Shown: one piece after another, positions 1 to 10,608 of the stretch | Layout: the number at the start of each line of letters is the position of its first letter | How positions within the stretch are numbered: position 1 is the first letter of the stretch | Assembly: GCA_000818945.1 (NCBI GenBank) | Contig: KN805417.1 | Location: 147,566-211,565, forward strand | Length of the DNA: 64,000 bases | Source of the DNA: Schizochytrium sp. CCTCC M209059 | Taxonomy: Eukaryota; Sar; Bigyra; Thraustochytrida; Thraustochytriidae | Direction: 5' to 3' | Program-made: the position numbers and the translations under genes | Notes under the pieces: generated by a model | The model's input: only the letters and a program-made list of their open reading frames with translations | Database searches by the model: none | Told to the model about the DNA's origin: nothing

Positions 1-811
1 TGTTCACTTGGGGCAACCATCCTGGCGGACGCACAATGCCGCATTACAAACCAACAACCACAACTAAACATTTCTTCTCACAGGCACGCCAGCACAGTCT
101 CTCTCCAGCGCGCACACGGCCCCAAACTTACCGCGGAGGTCGAGCCGCCGCCACCCACCCTCTCACCACATCCAGCCTTCACGGCTCAACTTGGACTTCG
201 AAGTTCTCCAGATCCCGTAACGGATCCTAATGCGTCTCTTTCAACAGTTGCGTCTAGTTGCACAAAACTAGTTTTCGCCGGACCGCGAGCGAAGTTCGCT
301 GGCGAGGAGAGGCCCCGGTCAACACGGCAAGAGCGGCGCGCAAGTGAAGCATTCGCGCGACTCCAGTGGCGCAAAGAGCGCCGCAAGTGGGGCTTTCCCC
401 CTGCTCGCGAAGGATCGCAGAATCCCAACGTCGCGAGCGGAGACGAGTCCCCCGCGCGCAGCAGCGACAGCGACGGCGACAGCGGCGACAGCGGCAGCGG
501 CGGCGGCGCAGGCGGCGGCGACAGCGGCACGAACGCGTGCGCAGCGGCGGCCCCGAGACTGCCTCGGACGCCCCGGACCGCCTGGCGGAGCCGCGCGGAT
601 CGGCTTGGATTGGACCGGATCGATCCCTGGACGAGCGCTTCGAGAAGGAGAGCTCCGACGGCGTCGTGAGCGCGGCTGGAGAGGAGCACGGGCGGCCTGG
701 CCAGACAGACGCACAAAGTGCAGACGGCGGATTTCCACGCAGACTTTGTCTCGCGTCCAGTTCCTCTGACAGGTTTTTCGAGCACGCAACGAAGCAAATC
801 GCAAAGAGACC
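1..811. other. 5' flank of RAD23, no gene seen
   Basis: GC-rich spacer at the window edge. Around 455-540 it holds a degenerate (GCGACA/GCGGC)n purine-rich tract, and two GCAAGTG motifs lie near 346 and 385. Overlapping frames on both strands are compositional only, because they encode Arg/Ala-rich low-complexity peptides. The stretch just before 812 probably carries the promoter and leader of the RAD23 gene. I see no TATA box. Confidence 0.6.
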
Positions 812-1814
812 ATGAAGCTGACCGTCAAGACACTCGGCGGCGTCAAGTTCCCCGTTGAGGTGGAGGAGAGCCAGACGATCAAGCAGGTCAAGGAGAAGAT
901 CAAGGATATCAAATCATGGGAAGTGCCGGCGCAGAAACTCATCCACAAGGGAAAGATTCTTGTCGATGACAAGACCGTTGGCGAATGCAGCATTAGTGAT
1001 GGAGAGTTCCTTGTCTGTGTGGTGGCCAAGGCCAAAGCCAAGCCCGCCGAGAGCAAGCCTGCAACCTCGAGCGAGACCGCTCCGGCTGCTGCTGCTCCCG
1101 CCGCGGCGCCTTCTACGCCTTCGCCGGCGCCGGCGCCGGCGCCTTCTTCGACGGGCGCCACGCCCGCGCCGGCCGCGAGCACCCCGCAGCCTGCGCAAAC
1201 CCCGGCATCAACTAGCGCGCCCAGTGCACCAGCAGCATCGTCAGCGCAGGCTACAACCACCCAAGCATCAGACGCACCCTCTTCCTCTGCGGGTGCCTCT
1301 GGCTCCGCCGGTATGGACGATGCTGCCTTTGCGCAAGGTGTGCAGCAGCTCAAGGACATGGGCTTTCCGGAGGACCAGGTACGTGCCGCATTGACTGCTG
1401 CCTACGGAAACACGGAGCGTGCGACAGATTTTCTTCTCAATGGCATTCCGGAGGGCGTTGGCATGGAAGAGGACGAGGTCCCCGCCAGCGTGTTGGCAGA
1501 AAGCCAGGCTGCCGCCGCTGGCAGCGGCGGCGCAGCGGGGGGCTCTGGGAACGACAGCTCGACAGCTCGTCGAACACAGCTTCTGGAAACAACTCTGGCA
1601 GCAACACGGGAACCGGTGGTGGTCCGCTCGCGGCTTTGCGTCAGCATCCAGACTTCAACAACCTGCGTCGTCTTGTGCAGAATAACCCGGCTGCTCTCGG
1701 CACGGTGCTCCAGCAGCTCGGAAGTACGGACCCAGATCTTCTTGAGGCCATCAATGCTAACCGCGCAGAGTTTGTTTCGATCATGAACGAGCCCATTGAT
1801 GAGGACGCCCCCTC

Positions 1815-1850
<36 letters not shown>

Positions 1851-2316
1851 AGCGGCTGCAGGCGGTGGCAGTGGCGATGCTCCTGCTGGCGGGTTCCCGG
1901 GGGGCATGCCAGCGGGAGGTCCAGATGTTCAGCAGCTCATGGGCCTTTTGCAGCTTATGCAGCAGATGCCCGAGGAACAACGTGCCCAATTAGCAACCCA
2001 AATGGGTGTGCCTCCGGAGCAGCTGCAGGCCATTACTCAAATGCCCCCGCAAGCCATGGCTCAACTTATGCAGGGAATGATGGGCGGCGGCGGCGGCGGC
2101 GGTGGGATTCCGCCTGGAGCCAACGTGGTGCGCCTCACGCAGGAAGAAATGGCTGCTGTTGATCGTCTCGCAGAGCTTGGCTTTCCAAAGCAAGCTTGCG
2201 TTGAGGCTTACCTGGCGTGTGACAAAGATGAGCAGCTTGCTGCGAATTATCTCTTCACAAATCCTCCTGAGCCCATGGAAGAAGACAATGATAACGGCGG
2301 CGCTGGTGGTAACTGA
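812..2316 (+). CDS. RAD23: RAD23-like UBL-UBA proteasome shuttle, reading frame broken at about 1553-1568
   Basis: RAD23 proteins carry polyubiquitinated substrates to the 26S proteasome and, with XPC/Rad4, act in nucleotide excision repair. The ATG at 812 opens an N-terminal ubiquitin-like domain (residues 1-78, starting MKLTVKTLGG). An Ala/Pro/Ser linker follows, then UBA1 (about 168-212, with the MGF motif in LKDMGFPEDQV). After a change from frame 2 to frame 1 come the XPC-binding domain (RQHPDFNNLRRLVQNNP), a 12-Gln tract, a Gly run and UBA2 (LAELGFPKQACVEAY) near the C-terminus. All four family domains are present in canonical order. The frame change sits on an 8-bp tandem duplication. 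Subtracting 8 bases leaves 499 codons including the stop, giving a 498-residue protein, longer than yeast Rad23 because of the linkers. The gene is convergent with the UBR1-like gene. Confidence 0.93.
1553..1568 (+). repeat. 8-bp tandem duplication that shifts the RAD23 frame
   Basis: GACAGCTC occurs twice back to back (1553-1560 and 1561-1568). The upstream frame reads G-N-D-S-S and then runs out of RAD23 homology. The downstream frame picks up S-S-N-T-A-S-G-N-N and leads directly into the XPC-binding domain. Removing one copy joins the two frames seamlessly inside a low-complexity linker. Confidence 0.9.
1816..1851 (+). repeat. CAG/CAA microsatellite encoding 12 glutamines
   Basis: Twelve in-frame glutamine codons, mostly CAG with one CAA, lie between the XPC-binding domain and UBA2 of RAD23. 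The tract is likely to vary in length between strains. Confidence 0.95.
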
Positions 2317-3093
2317 ATGTGAAGCTTTCCCATCTTTTTTCTTACTCTGCATTTCTGTTCATAATTTTACAGTCTCTTGGTGTCGAAAGGAGGAAACCAA
2401 ATCTAACCTATCCCCTTTTTGATTTCTTGAAAAAGACGTAAAGAGAAAATTGGCTTTACTACTTGGCACACGAAAGCCATGCTGTGAACAACATCAGGTC
2501 GGGGTGCAGGCGCTCTCATCGTTTCGTGCCCAAGACCAAAAGACGAGCGGGCTGTGAAGGTCTATGACTGCTCCTTAGAAAAAAGAAAAAGAAAAAAAAA
2601 GCTTCATTCCCCACTGCAAAATGGTCTTTGTCGTGCAAAACGAACCGTCTCCGTCTCCGTCTTCGTCTGTTTGCGCAGTCCCGGAAAAGGTCTGTACACG
2701 AGACCAGAGATGAGTCGTGACTCCTTGAAAGTGTTTGTCCGCGTCCACGAGTTCGTGCTTGACTGTGTGCAGGAGCTTTGCGCGTCTTCCAAGATGCAGG
2801 AGAAGAGTGTATGACTGACGGCTGGCGAGCGACAGTCTACATGTTGGGCATCAGTGTAAGTGTGCGCGTGTGGCATTCGAAATCTCCATAACAGAGAGAG
2901 ATTCTTGCCCAACTGCGAGCCGTGACGACTTTGCTGGCTGCAAGTCAAAATACTGCGAACAAACGAGTCAAGGTACAACATAGAGCATTCTTTGTTGCTT
3001 TGTAGCTTTACGCAACAATACCAAACAAGACCTTTTGTGCTCAGAAAACAGGTCGAAGATTTCACATTACTTCGTGCGCAGTAATTTGCAAGC
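2317..3093. other. Convergent spacer between RAD23 and the UBR1-like gene
   Basis: The 3' regions of two tail-to-tail genes. It is less GC-rich than the coding sequence, with T-rich and A-rich patches near 2330, 2420 and 2575-2600. No canonical AATAAA and no gene are seen. Confidence 0.6.
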
Positions 3094-6000
3094 CTAGAAC
3101 CGTAGCGGATTTTGACGGGGCCGAATTTCTTGCATCGTGAGCTGAGAGACCACCTTGTGGCATATCTCATTGTTACTGCAAATGAACTGCAGAGCTTTGA
3201 ACGCAGGCTCGTGAAAGCGAAGAGGGCGGCCACGCGACAGAAAGTCATCAACCTCACCATGACTATCAACATATGGTGCGCTCATCCGCGCCTGATGCAC
3301 GCCATGTACCAGCATGACGATGCAACGCTGCACAAGAAGAAAGGCACCCGATCCACCTCCACACGATTGGGCGTGCAAGGTCCCGGGACCGATGCCATTA
3401 CGGCTACAGCACTTTTCCGTTGCGCAGACCACCATTCCGCAACGAAGACAGAGCGCCGGTCGAGAAATCACTCTTCCCGTCGTCGGGCATTTCGCGCTGC
3501 GTCTAACAATCTTGAGCAGCTGCTCGTAGTTTGTGGGCAGTGATACGAGTCGCAATCTTGTCTGATCCAGGCAGCACGGGTGCACCAAGAGTTGGCTCTC
3601 GGGCACTGATGGCTGAGCGCCCATCGTACTCTTCCAACGCTCGATGATTTCCATGAGCTCACCCGAATTCGTCATCTCCCCAATCGAAGGCAAGCCGAGA
3701 AAACGCATCCACAATGCTTCGGTTTCATCGGTAGCGTATTCGTCGAGCTCAATGAATTCAGAGGCGTCCTTGGCCTCTGAAGCCACTGCTAAAAGCAGGA
3801 CAGAGGCGCGCAAAAACCTTGCAAGTTTCACATAGAGAGCATAGTACACGTGGTCCGCCGTAGCCTCGGGTGCCACACGCCGCAACGCGGAGACCCAGCC
3901 CTCCGCCACGGCAAATTTGCGCGAGTCGTGGCACTTTTCGCAGACACCCACAGAAGGTGCCTCCATAACGCCCTGCACAAGCGTTGCCATGGCTACTGCG
4001 CGCACGGCTCGAATGTAAAGTGGTGCGGGAAGTGCACTGAGTAGGGCCACGGTCAGCGTTACCGGATCGGCCATATTAAGCAGGACACCATCGGGAATAA
4101 TTTCCCGCTCCACAACCACGGTGTTGCGCTCAGTATCAATGTCCATGACGCGATCGCCCACGGCTAGCTCGAAGGTCCCAGCACCGTCCACGCGCGTAGC
4201 TCGACGTGCAGCCCTGATCAACGTGGGAGCGCCCAAGGACTCCAAGTCATCGTCGAGGACCAGAGTGACTCGCATCTTTTTCCCCGGTGCAAGGCCGGCA
4301 CAAAGCTCCTTACAGCGGCGCGTGCGGCCACGAGACAGCATCTCAAAGAGTGCTTCGGCGACGCCGTTCGAAGCAGTACTTTCGGGATCATCACGGCCGC
4401 GTGGGCCCTTGCCCCCAGAGCTCAGACTACTCGTCGGACGCGATGGCCCTTCAGTGCTGTCTGACGCAGCCACGGGGCCATCTTGACCACGGCGTCCAAA
4501 GGATCCAAGGAATGAAAGATTGAACGGCGAGCGGAGACGTCCCAACGCCTCGGACAGCGAGGAAGATCGTTCACGGCTCGCCGCACTGGAGGCAGTTGCG
4601 CCCGTTCCTTCTCCAAAGCCAGGCGTGCGCCGAGGAAAGGCCGACGCCACCGAGGAAGATCGAGCGCTCGCGCCTGAACCTACGTCGCCATCCGACGGGG
4701 CAGAAGGCGAGGAGAGGGTGGAAACAGAGGAGGAGGAAGAGGAAGAAGACGACGTAAGCCCGCGCAGCGTAGCACGAAAGGAATCGGTCAAAGAGGACGC
4801 TCCAACTCCACCTTCGGAATTCGTCGAAGAATTGACCGCGTCTCCATGATTGTCAAGAGTAGATCCCGCACTCGCGCCCGCAGCTTGCGTGGGTTCGTGC
4901 ATGAGAACGCTCGCTGCGCGAAGCATTGAAAGCCATTGCTTCTTTGTTCCTTGTACGCGTTCTGTGAGCTGGCGAAAACTGGCATTCGAGTCGTCGTCAC
5001 CACAGGCAGGCTGCCGAACGCTTGCTTGAGCTCGAAGCGAGAACCCTAGTGCCTTCCACAAGCCCAGCAGGCGATCCGACTTGCCCGCAGCGACGAGTGT
5101 TCGCGGCGAGCGCAACGAATGGCGATAACTTGCAGCCATACGTAGATCTTCCGCAGTGGGCGACTTGTAGGTCGTTTGCAGCATATCTGCGAATGTCTCG
5201 ATATCTTCGCGAGCCTTGAAACTCAGATCTCGAGCATCGAGGCCGTCGAGTTCGCCAGTGATGAACCTCACCATCTCGTGCGGCGTCGCGGAAGACGATG
5301 ACACACGTCGCCTCTTTTCTACAGGGGCCCGCGCCTCCGGGATATGGGGCAGAATGACGTTGGAAAGCGACTTGCACATGGGGCAAAGAAATTCGTGCTC
5401 CGCCACATTGGGCAACTGGGCGACCGAAGACCAGCCTCTGCTGCGCAGCGAGGCAATGTACGTCTGCAAGCACTCCACGTGCATGGCATGCGAGCAGAAA
5501 CCGACGTAAACATCTCGTTGGGACGCGGGTACCACATGCTCAGGGTTCTCAACGACAACATGCTCTTTTCTCGTGCTGCTGCGCGTCTGTTGTTGCTCCC
5601 GGATCATGTGGGCAACCATGTGTTGAATACGCTGCGCAATGTGCACATTCGCCACTTGGCCGTGAACATCAGCATCATCGATACCTCCAGAAGCGTCTCC
5701 TTGATCCTGGCGCCCTGGCGTGGCGCCCTGGCCCTCGCCTTGGCGCGCGGCGCGATGCATGGCCGCAATCATCTCTCCAGAATCGGGTTGCAAACGTCCC
5801 GTTGCCGCGTTAAAAATGTCTCCAAAGTGCAGAAAGTTGTGGCGTAACGCATCGCCGTCGATCTGAGCTCCCTGATCTTGACCGCCCCCTGCACGAGCGC
5901 CAGTGCCTGCGCCAAGCGTAATGCGTCCAATCTCGTTTCCATTTCCCGCATTTTCGTCCCCATTGTCACTGGCGTTCTCATAAATGTCTTCGCCCAATTC

Positions 6001-9000
6001 CTCATCATCTTCGGCGATCTCGTTCATGACTTCAGCGAACCCGCCAAAGTCGTCTTCGAACTCCATGTCCACGCCAAAGGCATCTTCTTCGTCATCGTCG
6101 TCGTCGTCGTCATCGGCATGATCACCCTCCATGTTATCGTTGGCAAGGGTCCAATCCATGTCGCCATCTGTCGCGCCGGCAGCTGTTTGTCCTGCCGCTT
6201 CAGTTCGTCGGCGTGGAACGCCGCCCGCGTGAGCGAGACCATGCGTTTCGCGCTCTCCCGAGAGATCAGCATCCGACTGGGCCTCTACATCATGCATCCA
6301 CCCGGCGGGCTTGCGCGGTGTCGAGAGAACCTCGGGAGGACAAGCCTCACCGGGCAGCAAAGGGAGAACATTTCCCCATGCGGAGCCGCGCACATAGCCT
6401 AGAAAGGCGTATTGTTTTTTCTGTAAATGTTCGTGACAGAGCACGCAGTAATTTTCTTCATGTACTGCATCCTCGGTGAAAGCGCCTTCTCCCCCCATAC
6501 GTTCGAGTGCGCGAGCCTGCGCGGCCTCCATACGCGCCATGGCAGCTTTTTGAGCTTCCGCGCCCCGGTCACGTTGCTGCTTCTTTTTCGCGCCCTTGAC
6601 TTTCTTCTTCTTCTTCTTCTTCTTCTTCTTTTTCGAGTCGGCGCTCTCGCCTCCTTCGTGTTCTTCATTGCTCGAACGCCCCTCCTGCGCGTCGCTCGAC
6701 TCGTGCATTTTGACATCGCCCTTGGCACCGGTGCGTGAACGCTGAGGATGAAGCGTGAGTTCCACGTCTTCGAGAGGAATCGGCGTGTCGACACTCATGG
6801 CGGCGTTTGGAGAGGCATTTCCAGCAAGCATTTGGGAGTCCGCGCGGTCAAATGAGATCGGCGGGGGTGTGGAAGCAAGACTGAGCGCTTCACGTAAAAC
6901 GTGAATCGCTTTGGGATGACGCAGCGCAAGCTGATCACCGCACCAACGCAGGTTTGCCACCTTTTCGTCCTGACCTTCACTCGTAAATAAGGCTTCCAGA
7001 TTGACAACGATTTCGACCAGACTCAAGTTGCAAGCAAGCAACATACGTTCGAGACTGGAGGCTTCACTTGTGCCGAGCGCGTCGGCAGTGTGCATCGCAA
7101 GGGTGATCATGTGCAGCACGGTGTACAAAAGCCCGGGGGGTACCTTGGCAGTGTGCGTAACAGTCTCGGCAGGGAGCGAGTGGCTCGAGCCTTCAAGACC
7201 ATATGGCTTGCTCTCTGTCTCAGAGAGCCGCACGACCGCGACACGCGCTGCACGGAAAACGTCGACGCAGACTTGACCAATGATTTGTTGCTGCACGGTC
7301 CGGCTCCACGGAATGAGACGCGCCGCAGCAAAGACTCGTACAGGCGGGCCTGGCGGCGTGCCCACCATGGGCCAGCTTTCGCGGCCCATGTCATCGTTTG
7401 CCTTGGACAGTCGCTCCGCTACAAGCTCCTCATGTCGCCGGGCAACATTCCAGTACAACGGGTCGACTTCGTCCCAGCACTCGCTCTTGAGTGAATATGA
7501 CACTGACGTGCTCGACGCGGATCCGTGACGGTTAGCAACGAGATCTAGCATGTTTTCGACTTCGCTTGCCGACACCCAGTAGCTCTCTTCCATGACATCT
7601 GCCTCGGGAGAAGACGTTGCGGGACTCTGGCTCGAAGCGGCCCCATCCTCATTGGCAGCAGTGGCTTCGGATGGCCCATCTGACATGGCGATTCGCGCGT
7701 TGCGCACACTGCCCATAATCCTTGAAAATGTGCAATTCGTTTCCGAGGCAGCAAGAGCATGAATGACCTCGCGCCGCACAGCAGCACGCCCCGCGCCACG
7801 GGCTACCGGGATTTCTGTGGACATGTGTACCAACAGGCGCAAGAGCTCATCCAGCAATTGGCCGTATGAGTTGTGTAGGTCGCTCCCAGGAAGCGCGGTG
7901 ACTGCGTCGCTGCGAGACCCCGAACTAATGTAGGGTCTGAGCCCAAATTTGTCGAGCAAGAGGAAGACGACACGATCGGCGCCCTGCACCGCCACAGCGA
8001 TCTGAAGGAAGCTCACGTCACACTGGTACATTGAAGTCGCGCAAACGCCCTTGTAGTTGGTGAGAATATTGTCCATTGTCATTCCGGTGCGACGCCAGAG
8101 CTGGGCCCCGACTTGCGCGTTCGTGGCGACGACCCGCAAGACGTCTTCGGAGAATTGGTCAAAGTTGATGTCCTTGCTCGCAGGCGAAGCCCCATTCCGA
8201 AGATGCAAGGCTTGATGCAGTGCATTTTCGAGTGAAAAGGCGCCACCAATAAACTTGGCAGGGTAGCGCTCGACTGCGACGGCCAAGGCCCGCACAACAG
8301 AAGCAAAGAAGCGATGAACGGGAAGATGATGTGAGACGTGCGCACCCCGGAAGACGTCGCCTTTACAAATGAAATTTGTAAACGCAGGGAGAGTGGGGTC
8401 AAGATTCTCGCAACTCACGCAAGGGAAGCGCAGTTCCGCTGGAGAAATGGGTCCAACGCTCGGAGAGGCGTCGCTGGGCGCATCCGTGGCTGCATCAGCT
8501 GCGACAAGCGTGCATTGCGGAGGATCATGCATGGCTGTCTGGACTACAAACTTGTTTGGCCCCTCGTGCACATGAGGGCGCGCGACAATCTCGTCGTGAT
8601 GCCAGAGAAAACTGTGTTCGTAAGACAACTTTCCCACAGCGTGCACTAGCTCTAGAAGCGATACCTTGTTTTGAGACGCAGCGAGGCTCGCGATGCCCGC
8701 GCCTACCTGCTGCGAACCGAGCCGGATGATATTGTGCAGAGCCATGCTGAGCTTGAAGGCTCGAATCCAGTCGTTTGTTTCTTGAAGGACATGTTCGGCG
8801 CCCTGGTGACGACGCTGCGGGTTCATGCGCTGCGCGATGGCAATCGCGCCAAGAAACGCGCGTAACCGCTTGAATTGCGTCATGTCCTCTGCATCAACAA
8901 GAGGATGTTTGACAAGTCGCATGACGTACCGGGCGTCGAAAATGGCGTGCATGTAGCGCTCGTGATTGATTCCTGTGCTCTCGGCAAAATCAAATTGGGC

Positions 9001-10608
9001 GAGGCGGCGAACGGGGCCGTCCGGAGTCGTCCAGTCGGCGTTGGCCTTGCAGCAGCAGCTCAGCAGAAAGTTTCTAATGGTGTCGAGGGACTCGACCACC
9101 ACATCTTTTCCGCGCTCGCGAAACTCGTTTTCAATGCGCTGAATAACGCTCGGCACGGTGAGAAGCTGCACAGAGAGCCCGCCAAAGGTCTCTTGCGTAG
9201 TTCCAAGGCCGTTGCTGAAAGCAGAGACCATGTGCCGGTGAAAGGTCATGAATGCGGAGCCGAGCGTTTGTTTGAAGTCAACGTGCGTAAGAAGACCGAG
9301 CCAGAGGCTTTGCAAATGCTTTGCAAACTGTTTGGGAATGAGGGCGTCATACTTGAGAGCAGTCTCCACGATGGACAAACGCTGGTCAGTAAGAGCGTCG
9401 GGGACGTGTGAGGGGCCGCCGTCCTGAGGCCAGTAGTGCGTTTCGCCGCACTTTGCGCGCATGTAGGCCTCGGCGTGTACAGTGTCAACAAAATCGTGTA
9501 CCGGCGGAGAGATGAAGCGCTCGACGACGCAGCGCGCGAGGCCCTGGGAAAGCTGCGCCATCTCGAGGACCCAGGCAAGACCAGCTACGGCACGGCGCTC
9601 AAAAGTAAGTTGAATGCCGCGCGAAATGCACACAAGCAGACCTGCAGTGTCCAAGTGTTTTCGAACGCGATGCGCGACTTGCAGACCCTTGACAAGCTCA
9701 TCGTGATTGGAAAATTTCACTTTGAAAACGGGAGCACGACCATGTTTGTCGATCATGATGGTCTTTTCGTCGATTGCGGGCTCAGAGAGAGTGACACCGG
9801 GCAGGCGGGCCAGCGCTTGCTGCACTTCTTGAAAGGTGTGTACATCGTCGTTGTTGAGCACGACGTTGAGGGAGTCGGGCTCGGAAACGAGATCCTCGGG
9901 TGCGGGGACGTCCGCTTTGTCAAACTCGCGTGTGTAGGATTTAAAGACTTCTGACAGACCCTGCTGCACATTTGCAAAGACGGCGTTAAGAATGGCCTCA
10001 AATTGGACACGGACGCCAGGTGGAAGATTGTCTCTTGCGTCTGTGGTCGCGTCGTTGTCTGCAGACGCCGCCAGGTTGTGTGCGCCGTGACGAGAGCAGA
10101 ATCCGGATGGTGCCCACGCCTCTTCATCGCCACAATCGCAGCAACCGCCGGGATCGGTGCGGTGAAATGTGACCTCGTGGCCTGTGTGATCGCTTTCGTC
10201 AAAGCACTCTTGGCAAATGACACAGGTGCTGTCGACTTGGCAGGTGAGGCAGTTGTAGGCCAGGTCGCCCTCCCGAAAGAGCTTACCGCATCGCTCTTGT
10301 CTGTTTTCACGTTTGAGCTTGCGCACGCCCTCGGATCCGCGCAGGACCGGTGTCCCTGGTGGGCCGCGAGGCGAGCGCGAGAAAAGCAGCTCGTTGAGGC
10401 AGGCTGCGACGCTTTTCTGGCCAGAAAGGCCGAGGGCCTCCCCTGCGACGGCAGTTACCTCAGCATTGGTGAAGCTTTCTTGGCGTGCCGTCTTTTGGCC
10501 CAAGAGTGCGATCTTGTGTCGGATTGCGAGCATCGCAGCGGCCTCGGATGGGGGTTGCCCGCCCGAAGATACTGACACGGAACTGCCACGCGTCGATGAG
10601 GCCCGCAT
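3094..10608 (-). CDS. UBR1: UBR1/UBR2-like N-recognin, RING E3 ubiquitin ligase
   Basis: This E3 would recognise destabilising N-terminal residues in the N-degron pathway and ubiquitinate the substrate. The intronless frame encodes 2504 residues from the ATG at 10608. A longer frame upstream lacks an ATG. A UBR-box zinc finger spans about 107-174 (Cys/His-rich, including GGCCDCGDEEAW and FCSRHG). A ClpS-like type-2 degron site follows at about 250-320 (NNDDVHTF). A Lys-only stretch lies near 1330, next to acidic runs. The RING-H2 is split: first pair YCVLCHEH at about 1390, remaining ligands FCSHAMHVEC and CPMC at about 1700-1755. A roughly 300-residue acidic, Gly-rich insert separates the halves. 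The C-terminus (about 2350-2504, with CLRCG and HAQSCGGGSG) matches the UBR autoinhibitory domain. Order and length fit UBR1/UBR2, although somewhat longer than the usual 1750-1950 residues. Ser-rich linkers account for the excess. Confidence 0.93.
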   Translation of the reverse strand: MRASSTRGSSVSVSSGGQPPSEAAAMLAIRHKIALLGQKTARQESFTNAEVTAVAGEALGLSGQKSVAACLNELLFSRSPRGPPGTPVLRGSEGVRKLKRENRQERCGKLFREGDLAYNCLTCQVDSTCVICQECFDESDHTGHEVTFHRTDPGGCCDCGDEEAWAPSGFCSRHGAHNLAASADNDATTDARDNLPPGVRVQFEAILNAVFANVQQGLSEVFKSYTREFDKADVPAPEDLVSEPDSLNVVLNNDDVHTFQEVQQALARLPGVTLSEPAIDEKTIMIDKHGRAPVFKVKFSNHDELVKGLQVAHRVRKHLDTAGLLVCISRGIQLTFERRAVAGLAWVLEMAQLSQGLARCVVERFISPPVHDFVDTVHAEAYMRAKCGETHYWPQDGGPSHVPDALTDQRLSIVETALKYDALIPKQFAKHLQSLWLGLLTHVDFKQTLGSAFMTFHRHMVSAFSNGLGTTQETFGGLSVQLLTVPSVIQRIENEFRERGKDVVVESLDTIRNFLLSCCCKANADWTTPDGPVRRLAQFDFAESTGINHERYMHAIFDARYVMRLVKHPLVDAEDMTQFKRLRAFLGAIAIAQRMNPQRRHQGAEHVLQETNDWIRAFKLSMALHNIIRLGSQQVGAGIASLAASQNKVSLLELVHAVGKLSYEHSFLWHHDEIVARPHVHEGPNKFVVQTAMHDPPQCTLVAADAATDAPSDASPSVGPISPAELRFPCVSCENLDPTLPAFTNFICKGDVFRGAHVSHHLPVHRFFASVVRALAVAVERYPAKFIGGAFSLENALHQALHLRNGASPASKDINFDQFSEDVLRVVATNAQVGAQLWRRTGMTMDNILTNYKGVCATSMYQCDVSFLQIAVAVQGADRVVFLLLDKFGLRPYISSGSRSDAVTALPGSDLHNSYGQLLDELLRLLVHMSTEIPVARGAGRAAVRREVIHALAASETNCTFSRIMGSVRNARIAMSDGPSEATAANEDGAASSQSPATSSPEADVMEESYWVSASEVENMLDLVANRHGSASSTSVSYSLKSECWDEVDPLYWNVARRHEELVAERLSKANDDMGRESWPMVGTPPGPPVRVFAAARLIPWSRTVQQQIIGQVCVDVFRAARVAVVRLSETESKPYGLEGSSHSLPAETVTHTAKVPPGLLYTVLHMITLAMHTADALGTSEASSLERMLLACNLSLVEIVVNLEALFTSEGQDEKVANLRWCGDQLALRHPKAIHVLREALSLASTPPPISFDRADSQMLAGNASPNAAMSVDTPIPLEDVELTLHPQRSRTGAKGDVKMHESSDAQEGRSSNEEHEGGESADSKKKKKKKKKKKVKGAKKKQQRDRGAEAQKAAMARMEAAQARALERMGGEGAFTEDAVHEENYCVLCHEHLQKKQYAFLGYVRGSAWGNVLPLLPGEACPPEVLSTPRKPAGWMHDVEAQSDADLSGERETHGLAHAGGVPRRRTEAAGQTAAGATDGDMDWTLANDNMEGDHADDDDDDDDEEDAFGVDMEFEDDFGGFAEVMNEIAEDDEELGEDIYENASDNGDENAGNGNEIGRITLGAGTGARAGGGQDQGAQIDGDALRHNFLHFGDIFNAATGRLQPDSGEMIAAMHRAARQGEGQGATPGRQDQGDASGGIDDADVHGQVANVHIAQRIQHMVAHMIREQQQTRSSTRKEHVVVENPEHVVPASQRDVYVGFCSHAMHVECLQTYIASLRSRGWSSVAQLPNVAEHEFLCPMCKSLSNVILPHIPEARAPVEKRRRVSSSSATPHEMVRFITGELDGLDARDLSFKAREDIETFADMLQTTYKSPTAEDLRMAASYRHSLRSPRTLVAAGKSDRLLGLWKALGFSLRAQASVRQPACGDDDSNASFRQLTERVQGTKKQWLSMLRAASVLMHEPTQAAGASAGSTLDNHGDAVNSSTNSEGGVGASSLTDSFRATLRGLTSSSSSSSSSVSTLSSPSAPSDGDVGSGASARSSSVASAFPRRTPGFGEGTGATASSAASRERSSSLSEALGRLRSPFNLSFLGSFGRRGQDGPVAASDSTEGPSRPTSSLSSGGKGPRGRDDPESTASNGVAEALFEMLSRGRTRRCKELCAGLAPGKKMRVTLVLDDDLESLGAPTLIRAARRATRVDGAGTFELAVGDRVMDIDTERNTVVVEREIIPDGVLLNMADPVTLTVALLSALPAPLYIRAVRAVAMATLVQGVMEAPSVGVCEKCHDSRKFAVAEGWVSALRRVAPEATADHVYYALYVKLARFLRASVLLLAVASEAKDASEFIELDEYATDETEALWMRFLGLPSIGEMTNSGELMEIIERWKSTMGAQPSVPESQLLVHPCCLDQTRLRLVSLPTNYEQLLKIVRRSAKCPTTGRVISRPALCLRCGMVVCATEKCCSRNGIGPGTLHAQSCGGGSGAFLLVQRCIVMLVHGVHQARMSAPYVDSHGEVDDFLSRGRPLRFHEPAFKALQFICSNNEICHKVVSQLTMQEIRPRQNPLRF

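Noticed and set aside
186..1359. Several overlapping long frames on both strands before and across RAD23
   Set aside because: Arg/Ala/Ser/Gly low-complexity translations caused by high GC. They conflict with the well-supported RAD23 domains.
1540..1640. Intron as the explanation for the RAD23 frame change
   Set aside because: No GT-AG pair of reasonable length fits, whereas removing one exact 8-bp copy joins the frames perfectly.
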